Of a DNA stretch of 64,000 nucleotides, positions 21,541 through 33,749 are shown one piece after another. The notes beneath the pieces were generated by a model. That model was not told the origin of the DNA, did not search any database, and saw only the letters and a list, made by a program, of their open reading frames with translations. The translations under genes were made by a program, and so were the position numbers. How positions within the stretch are numbered: the stretch's first letter is position 1; the number at the start of each line of letters is the position of its first letter. The DNA is from Parasponia andersonii (Eukaryota > Streptophyta > Magnoliopsida > Rosales > Cannabaceae): NCBI GenBank assembly GCA_002914805.1, contig JXTB01000137.1:594699-658698 (forward strand), in the 5' to 3' direction.

Positions 21541-22135
21541 AGTTTTTTAGTTTATTTTTCTTTTAACTAGTTGATTATCTTTATGAACAGATTCTTTCTT
21601 TTATATGGGGTCTTATGACCTAGTTGTAATTTCTATAAAATTTTAGGAGCATTTTCAGACATTTAGAATAAAAAGACTTTAGAAATGTCATACTTGTAAG
21701 AGGCCCGAAACTACAACCATATGATCCTTTTCATCCCAAAAAAACCACTCAAATACGCTAAGGGAGCACAAGTTCGAAAATACAACTGCAAAATTGTCTT
21801 TCGGAAGCATGACACTAATGGGATTACTCGCATTGGATTTCACAGTGCGACAATCATATAACCGCTATGTCCAAATAAAAACCTAAAGAGAGATCTCTTC
21901 GCCTCCTCTTGGGTTTCAATATTGTCAAGTCAATTGCACTAGTATCCTACTTCACTTACTATTCGAACATCCACAAAATACATCCATTTGATAACACCAG
22001 CATAAGGAAAAAAAAAAAAAAAAAGGAAAGAAAGAACCCTAAATACAAGCAAATACTAGTAAGAAAGAAAAAAGGGAGAGAAAAATACACGAAAGATGGG
22101 GCACAAAATTACATGAATGGAATCATTAAGTGGTG
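21541..22135. other. Downstream flank of the SUN-domain gene
   Basis: AT-rich DNA that should contain the 3' untranslated region of the minus-strand SUN gene. Purine-rich tract (A/AAG repeats) at 22006-22080. No confident polyadenylation signal could be chosen. Confidence 0.35.
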
Positions 22136-25100
22136 TCAAGATTGCACTGGCATCATGGAAACTGAATCTGGTTCATGTCCATGCACCCTCAAGCGATAAA
22201 TGCAAGTATGGGAAGGGCTTTCATGGTTGGAAGTGAAATCAAACCGGACTGTATCAATAATACTCGAGCCTGCTGAGTCCAACACATTGAAAGTCTGTGC
22301 ATTGCTCTTCTCAAGGTCATAACTGAACTCAGCTAAAAGAAACATCTTCCCAGCATCATATGACCATTCAATATTCTGCCCTTCTAGCCACCCCGAGACT
22401 CTGCAGTTCTTGGGAGCACTTGATCTGTCGAAAGCAACACTCTATACAAAAGACATTTATTTTAGTACGTTGATAGTTTTCAATCAAAATACAAACATGC
22501 TTATTAAAGAGAAGAAATGCAAGACATAATGTGAATGAAACCAACAAAATCAATGAAAATGCGCATTTATGTAACAATGACATTAGTTTTCACTGCAGAA
22601 TTACATTTATGTCAAACTCAATTAGAATAGAATAACATGCTAAAAGACTTTATAAGTAAAAGATTCAATCAGGCATATAATTCTGAGAAAAGTGCCAACA
22701 TCATTATCACATGCTCTTCCAGACCTGTTGCTGAGTCCATGAAAGAAATTTGCACCAATTGGTGTGCTGGCCTTTGCCCTTTGCACCTTCGGTCAAAAAA
22801 TAAATGCCTTCTAAATTACCTAAATATTTTATTTACTTTACTGCAATCTATGTTCCCTTATGCATATAAGGTCGAAGCTTATTGTCTTAAGTGCACTTTA
22901 AGGTTGTCCAAAACTCGCAAATCTGTAGAATAGTAAAAGTATGGGGATAAAATAATATCTCCAACCAGTAATCCTCCCAGACTTAAAGCTATTCCCACTT
23001 CAGTACAAACTTTTAATATGCACAAGAAACTTAGCAAACCTGCCCCCTCAAAGTTCTACTAGCAGAACCTCTAGTCACTATATTGAAATCCTAAACATTC
23101 AAATACAAATCGAACTTGCTTCTAATTTCTAACTTCTAACAACCATTCTACAACTGGAGTCCTGTACTTCTAAGGGGAATCTCCATAATTGCTTTCCAAA
23201 TCAAGCCAAACTTTTTAAGTTAAGACTTCCAACTCCCAAGTACCAACATTCACTTAGTTTAGACTGGAAACAATATCTCAGAACAGGAGATAATCCTTCA
23301 TACTGCATACCTCCCTTCCCAGAGGAATTCATGATTTATTAAAGCCTGGAAGCCAGATATCATCCTTAGAAACTTTATCTATCACAAAATAGCATCATAT
23401 GAACCTAGAATTCTCTGTTCCCACAAATTCATGTGACCAGCTTCTACATAGATCAGCCTTCTATTTGTCTTCAAACTTATCGCATGCGCTTCCAGCTTAG
23501 TCAAAAAAACCAGAACTCCTTCCTAACCCTAAAGGTTAAAGCACATGATATAAGCAAACATGGGCTGGTTGCCTCATGATCAAACGTTTTTCTCACATTG
23601 ATATAATATATTTAGATCACAACGAGAAAGAAAAACATCAAGCCTGCATGAATTTCCTGTCAAAAATATAGCTTCTTCAACCACATTAACCAGATAAAGG
23701 GCAAAATAGCACGCCAAACTAGCACAGATTGAAAGTTCAAAGTCTGACACATCATGACAATATCCGACCTCTCTCATAAGACTGAAAGGTCCACACCCAT
23801 CTCTTGTTCTGTGCGGTCTATAATTACACAGACTTCAGTTTGAAACGCATCCTAACTTCAACGAATAGACATAAACAACTTACAGACATGGCAAAAAGCA
23901 CGATGTTTCAAAACCTTCTGAGATAATCAGAAGGCTAAGACTGATCTTAACCAATTATCAAATATGAAATCAACTATCAACCAGTAACTTCAATGAAGAA
24001 AACAGAAAACTGAAAATAAATAAATCAATAAAAAAGAGACTTCAAACCCCAAATAGAGACCAAAAGATAATAAGCCAGCACTGAGAAGAATAAAATAAGT
24101 TTCATAATTGAAAATTAAACATGAAAAAATAAAAGAAAAGGAAAAAAAAAAAGCCTACTCATCGGCATACATTGAGACAATAGCTAAATCAATAGAAAAG
24201 GTCTAATAATTGCCATCAAAACATATCTACTTGCCTGATAGTCATAAATATGCTTTAACACTGAAAATTCCTAGTCTATTTCAAAGTTAAAATCAATTAT
24301 CAATAGATTACTGATAATAAATTAATGATGCCGTGCTCAAAATATTCATAAGCAAGAGATTTTCTACCATAATTCTAATAGCAAGATGCATAGGGCGTCA
24401 AGACGGAACAAATTTCAAACTACAGGTCCAACTATTAATAGCATACGAACACACATAGCAAAAACACAAGAAAAGATAGAGACAAAACGCATGCGGATCC
24501 AAAAAAAGATGATTTTGCAATGCACTTGACATTGCAAAAAAATAAAAAAACCCTTACCTTGGCAACATGTTCCAAAGTAATAGCTTCAGGAATTATTGCA
24601 GTCCTCAGCCTAATCTCTACAAACCCACTACTGCCTTTCAACGCAAAACACTGTCCTGGCTCTCCAAAACTTGGCTTCAACATCTTCTCAGCTTCATTGC
24701 GAACCCCATTTCTCCCACTCATCACAAACCAATTGCTTCCTTTCCCCGCCAAATACGGCTCCGAGTGCTTCACAACCACGGCTCCACCACTAGCCAGAGC
24801 ATAATCCACCCGCCCAAGCCCGTCTGCCGCGTGCTTCTCAATCTCCTTCAAGACCACATCCCTCGCATACGCCCTAATATCATTCAAACTAGCTTTCCCA
24901 TCCCCAAACTCATCACCCTTAGCCTTCTTCAATCCCTCGTAAATCTTATCAAACTCCTCCTTAGACAACCAATTAACATCTTTCAACTCCCCCAATGACC
25001 TCTCCAAACCATCACTCCTAGCCTCCAATTCCTTCAACTGACTCTCCACAATAGCCCCCTTTTCCTCAATCAATTTACCAACTTCTTCTCTCAATCCTCC

Positions 25101-25655
25101 AACCTCATTATCAATCCTTTTATCAAAAACATCTATTTGAACCTGTATCATCTTCGTGGTGGACTTGACAAGCTTCTCCACTCCCGCAATCCGCCCTTCG
25201 AAATCCGAAAACGCCAGAGGAGAACCTCCTGCGACGCCTCCTCCATCCTCGCTGGATCGCAAGGCGAACCGCCGGACCATCTGAACCAAACCCGCGAGCA
25301 GAATCAAAAGAACGAAATTCTTGGTGAAGACGCTGAGCACAGTGACCCAACGGGGCTTGGGAGGGACGGCCCTCCGAGTCCTCTTAGCCGCGGCCGTCGG
25401 AGGCGAAATCGTCGAGTTTGCGGCCGTTTTCTTGGGCTTCACGACCTCCCTGGAGGTTCTCTCAAGAATGGCCTCCCCTCTGATCGAGTGGTGGCTCAGA
25501 TCTCTGCCATCTGCGGCTGATTTATCATCGGCGGCCTTGGGTTGGGGCTCGGCGGCGACGAACTCGATATTGTTTGACTTCTTCTCCGTCGTCACCACCA
25601 CCGGCCTCCGGCGAGCCGCCGGGTTAGCCGTTATCGAGACGGTCGAAGCCGACAT
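22136..25655 (-). CDS. SUN-domain protein (inner nuclear membrane, LINC complex), two exons
   Basis: CDS is complement of 24558-25655 joined to 22136-22441, 467 codons, close to Arabidopsis SUN1/SUN2 (~450-470). It resembles classical C-terminal SUN proteins, which span the inner nuclear membrane and bind KASH proteins in the perinuclear space. Seen: basic N-terminus with KRTRR at 91-95, one membrane segment at about 104-126 ([13 protein letters not shown]), a heptad-rich coiled coil at about 150-225, and the SUN domain from ~283, including [38 protein letters not shown] and [15 protein letters not shown]. Exon 1 ends AAG before GTAAGG; exon 2 begins after TATAG with AGT, phase 0. The start is the first Met of the frame, and the upstream region is leader-like. 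No stops or missing motifs, so probably functional. Which of the SUN1/SUN2 pair it matches is not decided. Confidence 0.93.
22442..24557 (-). other. Intron of the SUN-domain gene (2116 bp)
   Basis: Bounded on the minus strand by GTAAGG and TATAG. It is AT-rich and no gene or transposon was recognised inside; the short reading frames present (for example near 22640-22930) are of chance length. Confidence 0.85.
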
Positions 25656-26030
25656 TTGGAGTCTGGCTCTTGTACAACTGCAATTTGGTGCTGAATTGTG
25701 GAGTTGCCCGATTCAGAAACCAAAAACAAAACCCTAAATCGAATGCAGTGACCAAATTGGGGAAAATTGAGAGAGGGGTTTGTGCCAAAGTTAGGGATTT
25801 GGGGAGAAATTTTGTGTTTGGAGAGCGGGAATTTGCGGGGATATCGAAAAGAGGAAAAGAGGAATGACCGACGCGACGATTTAAGCGCTTCGGTCGAGCG
25901 TTTGAATCTGTGTACTGTCCAATCAACCAACGTGTTTTCATGGAGATTTCTCGTTGACTATGGGCCTATTTTACTGGGCCTGTGGAATAAGAGCCTAACT
26001 TAAGTTTTGAGCAAATTAGGGAATACACAG
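25656..26030 (-). promoter_or_regulatory. Presumed 5' leader and proximal promoter of the SUN gene
   Basis: GC-richer sequence directly upstream of the start codon. Reading on the minus strand, the last ~200 bases before the ATG are leader-like and lack a clear TATA box. Position is the only basis; no specific element is claimed. Confidence 0.4.
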
Positions 26031-26839
26031 CAATTTTAGAAGTAATGTCAAAAATACGGTACCTTTACTAAATATTATTTTCGTAAGCAGACTTGCAGAA
26101 AAATACCACATTTTCCCTATCTTCCTTTCCCCTTTCTCTCGCTCAAATCTAGTCTTCCTCGATGAAACCCTTACCCACTGCCTCTCCTTTGACACTGTCT
26201 TAACGAGCCAAACGCACCTCTTTATGGCCTCAAACTCAGTTTATTTCTCTGTCATTCTTCTTCATCTTCCGCCATGGATGATACATTGGTCCCTCCGAGC
26301 TTCGAGTTCGAGTTCTAGGCAAGACTAGTTCAACTGCTCCAACTGGATTCATGAGCGCATCTGACTATCTTTTCTTGAACAGTCATATCAGACCCATAAA
26401 GCTCTGGACTCATCTAGAAAGACCTCAAGTTTCAAGTCTTAGATTCGGTTTATGAAGGCCGCAATAAGCATAAAGTTTCCTCCATGGGCAATGTTCTAAA
26501 CTGTTGAAGATATCGCAGAATTTCTTTTTTCTGGGTTAATTTTTTAGTTTTTTAATCAATATTTGAATACTTACAAAAGCATAATTTTTCTTTTGATAGT
26601 AAAAAAAATTTTACTTCAGTTCGTTCAACATTCATCCCCATCCCATACCTAAAGCACCCCACAAATCTACCCACTTTGACTTCGCTTTAAAAAGCTACCA
26701 CCATTTAGATTCACACTGTATATTTATGTACTACCAATGTACGTAGTATCAACAAGTTTCTAAACCAAGAAGTCGATCCCATATGCCAAAGTTTGTCAAA
26801 GATCAGAATTTGACTTTATTTTCTACGAATTATACACAA
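26031..26839. other. Intergenic DNA, no gene recognised
   Basis: 26100-26500 is GC-richer and contains short Met-starting frames (for example near 26163 and 26274) that stop within a few codons. It may be an old gene relic or LTR piece, but no family was recognised. Confidence 0.3.
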
Positions 26840-27020
26840 TATTTTATATGTTAGATAGTTGGTGCCGTTTAATTTGTTTATCACTATATATTTATCTATC
26901 TATATGTTTATGTCTATATATAATATGAATATTTTATACCTTAGATAGTTGGAGCGTTTAATTTGTTTACCGTTATATATCTATCTATCTATATGTCTAT
27001 GTCTATCTATAATATGAAAG
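26840..27020. repeat. Two-copy tandem repeat, 90-bp unit
   Basis: TTAGATAGTTGG plus GTTTAATTTGTTTA and a (TATC)n-like tail occurs at 26851 and again at 26941, offset 90 bases. The copies differ by a few substitutions and small indels within the TATC tract. Confidence 0.75.
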
Positions 27021-27519
27021 TTTATATATGTAGATGAATGAAAAGGATTTCATAATTGGAAAATTGTTAGTCATAGCTCAATAGCTTCGTACATTTATCT
27101 ATATTTGTTTTTTCTATAGCAGAGCATTGTAACTTGGTTTACATAAAAGAGTTTGGTTTTGGAGGAAGGGCGGATAGATATTGGAAGAGGGTAACTCTAT
27201 TATTCTCTGTCAATTTATTTTGTAAGATTTTGGGAAGTAAAAAATCTAAGAATGTTTGTGTTTATCTGTAATATTGTACATTCATACAGTGTTTTTTCTT
27301 TTTAGTTCAAGATTCTCTTAATATTATGGGTTTATAATTGACTATATATTGATTTTGTAGTAACTGATTTTTGTCATGTTGAAAATTTGAGTTTTTGCCT
27401 ATTTTTGTCCTTATCTATTTCTGAAAAAATTAACAAAATTGATTACACTGGAAGTTAAAGATTCATAGTTTTAAGAATCAAGACAATTATTTTGATATAA
27501 CTAGAAAAACTACTTACAT

Positions 27520-28210
27520 GCACAAATGGTAACCAAATGTTATTATTGGTTAGTAGTAATCAATATTGAAATTGATTTTCACTAATCAAATCAGTAATTT
27601 ATTATTAACCAAAGTAAAGAAATTGGTAATTAGTTATTGTCCATAAGACCCGTTTGGTAATTAGTTATTGTCCATAAGACCGATAATCAATAATTAATAA
27701 CTAGTTTACTAATTATTGAATTAATTACTTGTAACAAAAGTAAACAATAATCAGTAATTAATAACTACAATAAATAATAACCAAATTGGTTATCTTTAAG
27801 AGAGAAAACAAATAACAAATTAAATTAACTAGTAATCTTTTTCTTTTTTATTTTTTCTTTTTTTTTTCACAACTTGTAATCACTAGTTAGTAGTCTTGTA
27901 ACTAGCTACTAATATAAAACTAATAACTAATAACAAAATTTATAACTCGTAAACAGATTAATAAATGGTAACCAAATTAATTATTAGTAAGCAGTCACAA
28001 CTCTTCATTAATTTTATAATCTATTAATTAAGAAATCAATAATCTTATAATCCATTAATTAAGAAATCAGTAAATAAATTAATTATTGATGACTTGTAAC
28101 TACTAATAAGATTGGTAACTGGTAACTAATCTTGTAACTAGAAATCATTAGTCATTAATCTTTTAACTAGTCATCCACTTTAGTATCCAATTTTGTTACT
28201 AGTAAAGAGT
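27520..28210. repeat. TAATTA/TAACTA-rich low-complexity block with a 31-bp tandem repeat
   Basis: The block is built from interleaved GGTAACCAAAT, TAATTAGTAA and TAACTAGTAA words in both orientations. Within it GGTAATTAGTTATTGTCCAT plus AAGACC is repeated directly at about 27631 and 27656, a near-identical short tandem duplication. No gene. Confidence 0.55.
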
Positions 28211-28214
28211 AATT

Positions 28215-28385
28215 AGTTACGAGATTGATTGCGGATAACTATTAGCATATATGGTCAAGAAAGACTTGTTTTCTAATAGTTTTCTCAATAATAATAAAAA
28301 AGGTTCGAACTCATGACTAGAGAGGTGAGGGCTACCAACACAAACCTCTTTTACAAACTTAGCCATCACCCTCTTTAATAATTGT
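28215..28385 (-). mobile_element. tRNA-derived SINE-like element
   Basis: On the minus strand TGGCTAAGTTTGT (28353-28365) resembles an RNA polymerase III A box and GAGTTCGAACC (28302-28312) is a B box, spaced about 40 bases apart. This is followed by a (T/A)-rich segment with TATTATTATT. Together these resemble the tRNA-like head of a plant SINE. It cannot be a functional tRNA, since no acceptor-stem pairing is apparent. The tail and target duplications are not resolved. Confidence 0.5.
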
Positions 28386-28639
28386 TTTAAAAAGATGTAT
28401 TTATTTACCAAGTTGCCACCACGTGCTATGCTCCATATTTTTGCAATTATTTGTTAGCCGCACCGTATTTATTTTGGTGACCGTTTTTCTGTAATATTTT
28501 TTTTCTTTTTAATATAATAGTGTTAAAATCCCTTAAATTTTAAGGAAATGAGACCCAATATTCGGTTTAGGCAACATGGTTGGTATATAAGTATATATTA
28601 TAAATGTATACCCGTTTTTAGGTATATTTTTAAGGACAA

Positions 28640-29830
28640 ATTGTATTCCCCCTACCCCCCTCCTCTCTCCCAAAAAAAAAATTATGATCTTTGTAGAATT
28701 TTGCCTCTAAATTTTTTTTATTATAATTATTCTCTTTATATTTTTCATCTGTTATAAATGTCGTCCTTCCGTCAAATTCCGTGTATAATTTGATGGAAAA
28801 TGTTGATATGGCTATTTTTTATTATTATTTCTATTAATTTATTTGAGAAACAAAATTTAATTCTTAAAAAAATACATTAATTATTCTCTCTCTCTCTCTC
28901 TCTCTCTCTTTCCCCTCTTCACCTATCTCCCTTGTTTTCCCTCGCCATTGCTGTTTACAACCCCACTTGCAAAATGGTTTCTGGTAATGAGAAATTTTCT
29001 TATATACATTTCAGAGAAATTGACATCAAAAGAGCAAAATATCTTGCAGATCATCTTCTTCCATTGCCTACACATAAAATGAAAATATCTTTTCTAGATT
29101 ATTATTTTTTTTGAAAATCTCTTTTTCTTCTTTTGCTTCTTTTACTTTCTAAAAATGTTTATCATTTACATCAATAAAATTGAAACACGAGTCATTCAAC
29201 CTATGAATCTAATTTTATTTTCTTCTCTATTTTTCGTCAAGTTTCACCACTCTATAAAAATTGAGAGATTAAAATCATGACGTAAGTGAAAAAAAAAAAC
29301 TAAAATCTTAAACTAGAAAATATGATTCCTTTTACCACATATAACTTACACATATGTAATTTCTTCCCAATTAGACAATCACCCATCAGATCGAGAGACG
29401 TGAAAATTTAAAATATTTATCTTTAATTTGTTTATTACTATCTACCCTTTTCATGGCAACTGAATAATTACTTTGCCCTCTTCCAAAAGAATGGATATGA
29501 CCAAGATAAACCTCATTTCGAAGTTGGGGTGCTGCGAGGAGTGAGAAATGAGACCTCATTTCGGGACTTGGGGAGGAGAGGCGGGTGAAGCCGTGAAGGG
29601 GGGAGAGAGGGGGAAGATATAGAAAAAAAATAATTCAAGTGTATATATATGTTTCTACATTGAATACACTTTTAATATAAAAATAATAGAAAACAAATAC
29701 AGAAGGTCGCCACATCAGCATTTTCCATCAATTTATAAATGATACATGAGTAATACATGGGCGACAGGTGCAACCAAAAAAAAAAGTGTAAGGGGTAAGA
29801 CACTACAAACGCCATAATCAGAGAGAAAAA
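28640..29830. mobile_element. Long-arm fold-back (Mutator-like) non-autonomous element
   Basis: The left arm carries TGATGGAAAATGTTGATATGG (near 28790) and a CT-rich run (28885-28909) leading to CCCCTCTTCACC. The right arm read in complement carries TTGATGGAAAATGCTGATGTGG (near 29725) and a similar CCCCCTCTCTCCC...CTTCAC block. Arms are roughly 200 bases or more, with about 650 bases between. Another fragment of the same family lies at 47340-47640. No transposase is visible; the ends are approximate. Confidence 0.5.
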
Positions 29831-30479
29831 AATACAACATATCCTATTTTTTATGCATAAAATGTATATAAACAATATACATTTATACCTAGAGAAATTA
29901 GAGTGAGTGTACTTGTTTTACATTTTGTTTTAATACATACTCTTATATCTAATAATATACCAACTTTAGTTTATTTGCTGGATATGTCAATTTTTGTACT
30001 AGATAAATCGTATTTATATACTTGGTGTATTTACTGATATATCAGCTATTTTGGTACAATATTTAGAAAACGGATAGTTACTTAAATATGCCAAAATTCA
30101 GCGATTTCACTATGAATACCTTATACCTATGGTATATATTTTTATTAAAAAAATACGGAATAAAATAAATAGGGTAAAAACCAAAATATGGTATATATCC
30201 AATTGTGGAGAGTAAAACGGTATATGTCAACTTTTTTCTATCAATTTTGGGTTTAAGAATTAGGCTCAATCCCTTGGATAAAAAGTTGAGAGCCTTTTTT
30301 AAATATAGCACTTGCATAATTTGAGTTTTCATATGTAGCAGCAAATAGAAAACTTTATAAATCTATCAATTTTGGATCCTAAACGTGGAAAAAGAAAATC
30401 ACAGTTTATAATTATGGTTCATACATTTGGACGATATACAAAGATAGCTCAAGAACCTTCCAGAGAAGCCATCGGTATT
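29831..30479. other. AT-rich intergenic DNA
   Basis: Nothing recognised. Confidence 0.4.
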
Positions 30480-30770
30480 CAAGCCTCTGCCCATCATGCT
30501 TTTCCTCTTCTTCTCTACCCTTCTTAACGGTCCTCACACTCTATTCTCTACTCTCACTCTCTCTTCGCGCTTTTCCCTTTTTCTCTCTACCTTTCTTAAT
30601 GGTCATCACACTCTATTCTCTTCGATCTCTCTCTCTCTCTCTCTCTCTCGGCTTCATTCATCCCAATTCCCCAATTGGATAAGTTCTCAAGTCTGAACCA
30701 ACAATGATGGCACCATCATCCGGTGTGACCGGGCCTGAGTCCTCTAAACACCATGCTTATAGTTGAAAGC
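30480..30770 (+). other. Pyrimidine-rich leader-like stretch with internal duplication
   Basis: A CT-rich segment contains two diverged copies of a CTTCTTAACGGTCCTCACAC-type block about 75 bases apart and a (CT)n run at 30625-30649. It ends in a 20-codon frame starting MMAPSSGVTGPESSKHHAYS then TGA. It looks like an untranslated leader with a truncated start of a gene, but the product is not recognised and no downstream exons were found. Confidence 0.25.
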
Positions 30771-33749
30771 AAAAGTCTCTCTCTCTCTCAACTTTTTCAC
30801 TTTTTGGAATTTGAATTTGAATTTGAATTATGGGTTTTGTGCAGTTTTCTTGGCTTGTACAATCGCGATAGTATCAGCATAATATCTAAAAAATATTTAT
30901 CATTTATAGATATTTATTAAATATTTTAGATATTTAATAAAGTAATATTTTATGTATGTATTTATGATAATGTTTTGATTATTAAAAAATGGTAAATATC
31001 AAAAAATTTTGTGATTTATTTATTTAAAAAATATTTTGATAAAATTAATTATTAAAGTTAGGACAGATTTATTCTAATTAAATCAAATAAGATTGTTCAC
31101 AACTAATAATAGAAGTTAAGATAATGTTATAAAACTTTTTGTATTTAAGTATGTCTTAAATTATATTGGTATGATCATATGTAATAAGTCTTTGTCTATA
31201 AAAATATTGAACAAGAACATGTAAAATATGTTCATGTAATAAATGTTATTGATAAGAATATATTTTCACAAACTTAATAATTAATGTCTTTCTTAACTAT
31301 GAAATAAATGATGAACTCATTTTTTTTTTGAGAGAATGATGAACTTATTTCATAGCTTATATTATTTGAGACGTTAAAAGATACGTATCAATAAACTCAT
31401 GATTTAGACTCTGATATATTGATAATGCATAATTATAAATATTGGAAACATATATTTATAGATATATATTCCTTTAGAGGAAGAATTAAGTTAAGGCTAT
31501 ATATTCATGGTGCAATTTTGGGGTAAATTTGAAAAGAAAATCCATTTAGTTAAAGATATTTCCTTAATCATTCGGTTAGGAACCTCTAATTTACGTGAAT
31601 ACCACTAGAGGCTTTAATGAAAGACAACAATTTTTTTTCCTTTATAACAAATATTAGTTTTTGACATAAAAAATTATCAAACTATAACTAACACCATGAC
31701 CCATGCATATATATCAATGTTAATATTACTTTTGATAAAAAAAATAGCAAAATATCAAATTTAGCACATTATTTTATTTTTAATTCCAATATATAATGCA
31801 ATTCTAAATGTTATTTTCAATTTTTTATTGTTCAATAATTATGAAGGTAGTTATGTGATTGGTTGAACATTGAAAAGTTTATTTGTTGAATACTGTAAAA
31901 TGTATAAATAATTTATCAAGCATTGAAAAAAGAAAATTTTATTATTTTAGAATTCTAAATACGACAATAAAATCAAATAAAATTAATTAAATATCAATTT
32001 GTCACATCAAATAATATTACATTGAATAACAATTTGAAGAAGGCTAACAATACTCATTTTTAAATTCTCTTGGCTTGATATGCGGATTCTATTATGGTTT
32101 ATTATATTATTAAAATATTAAACTGGATAATAAAATTTATGTGTGAGTTAAGAAAATGTAAAAAAGAGTTGAAAAAAAATATGTTTATCGTTCTTCTAAT
32201 AATTTTTATGCCATATGTTAAACTACAACATAAGCACAACAATTAACATTGGATTCACGACTCTAACCTCAATTGCCTAAATTTCTTCTTGTGCGTAACA
32301 ACAAGACAATCACCTGATCAATAGTTTCATAATTATTCCATGAAATCTACAGTAATTATATCGCTTTTTTTTTTTCCCATTTTTAATGGGATAGAAAAAA
32401 TCACTGCACCTTTATAGGCGACTGTTGTCATGATTTATATTAGAGAAACACTAGTAAAAAAAACGTGTCAAGCATATTTGTGAATTGTGAGGACCGTTTA
32501 TTTGTGTGTGATTCACACTAAAACCGAGAGTGAGCGTTTCTCCTTTAGCCTCCTCATTAAACAATTGCCACATAATTAGCTGTGGTTGGATGGACGTAAC
32601 TTTATATTAAACCACTAAACTTAATGTTAAACGTGCTTGTATGTATATATATATACATATATATAGCCATTTTTTACTTACTTATAATTATATATTTCAA
32701 CTACTACATTATTTAATAATTATTATAATTTAAGTAGTTAAAAAAATAATTACAATAAATATATATTATTTAATAATTTCTCTTTCTATTTTTATTATTA
32801 AACAACTTACACAATAAATTTTAATTAAAAATATTGTTGCCCATATATATTTTTATGGAATCTTATAATTATATAGACCCACTACAAAAAGTACACCTTC
32901 GTACCTAACAATCAATTATTAATATAACATCTTTATCTTTATATAATAAAGAATTTTTTTTAATTGAAATTACATAAGAAAGATCTATTCACGGATTTTG
33001 CTCGGTTTCATTTTATTTCATTTTGAATTTTATTTTGGGATAAATATTTTACTCTAATTTTTTGATCTGAATCTGAGTCTGAATTTCATCTTTGAAAGTG
33101 AAAGTTTGAATTTAATAGGAATCTGTAGCAAAATCTTCGTTTATCAAAGACATTAAGTTTCTCAACGTCTTATATTTTGGTACGTAAATCCTTAAATGCC
33201 CTAGTACAATATTTATGTTGAGCACGTAGATAAACGACAATAATAATTTGCAACATAAGTTTTTAACAATTACGCATTTTAAAATTTAGGTCTCCAGCAT
33301 TTAAATTTTTTCTTTTTCGTTTTCGAACAAGTTTAAATTTTTTCATTTTAAACCATAACATCCAAAATACATTTATTTTCGTTGGTCCCTAAAGTTATTC
33401 CTTCTATATTTTCAGTCAAATGACCAATGTGCTAATCACGTGGAAAAATACAAACGCCACATGTTCTCAGTCTGGATTAGCAGAAACCCCGTTCCTATTT
33501 GCCCAGTACGAATCTTAATCATCACTGCTTTTCGGGACTAGAATAATTATACTCCAAATGGGAAAAGTCAAAAGTTTTCTTTTCGATGATATAGAAAAAA
33601 ATAATAATAAAAATAAAAGGATAACATAATCACTTGTAAGAAATTTGTCTTTTTCAATCTACATCTTCACCACTCGCTCATTAATTTGACCCTAAAAACG
33701 TACCTGACAACAGCAATGACCAGTGAAAGTAACGTGAGTATGGAAATTT
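30771..33749. other. AT-rich intergenic DNA, no gene recognised
   Basis: No coding stretch of interest. CACTAGTAAAAAAAACG at 32452 and CACTACAAAAAGT near 32880 each resemble a CACTA terminus, but neither has a partner end or subterminal repeats nearby. Confidence 0.4.

Noticed and set aside
25120-25870. Plus-strand frames of 65-138 codons opposite SUN exon 1 and its leader
   Set aside because: They are antisense shadows of a GC-rich coding exon with no family resemblance.
27520-28210. CRISPR-like array or satellite
   Set aside because: The words are irregularly spaced, in both orientations and without unique spacers; this is plant low-complexity DNA.
28302-28365. A real tRNA gene, because of good A and B boxes
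   Set aside because: No paired acceptor stem or plausible anticodon arm could be drawn; a SINE head explains it better.
32452-32895. CACTA termini (CACTAGTAAAAAAAACG and CACTACAAAAAGT)
   Set aside because: Both point the same way, have no opposite partner and lack subterminal repeats; short A-rich matches are expected by chance.
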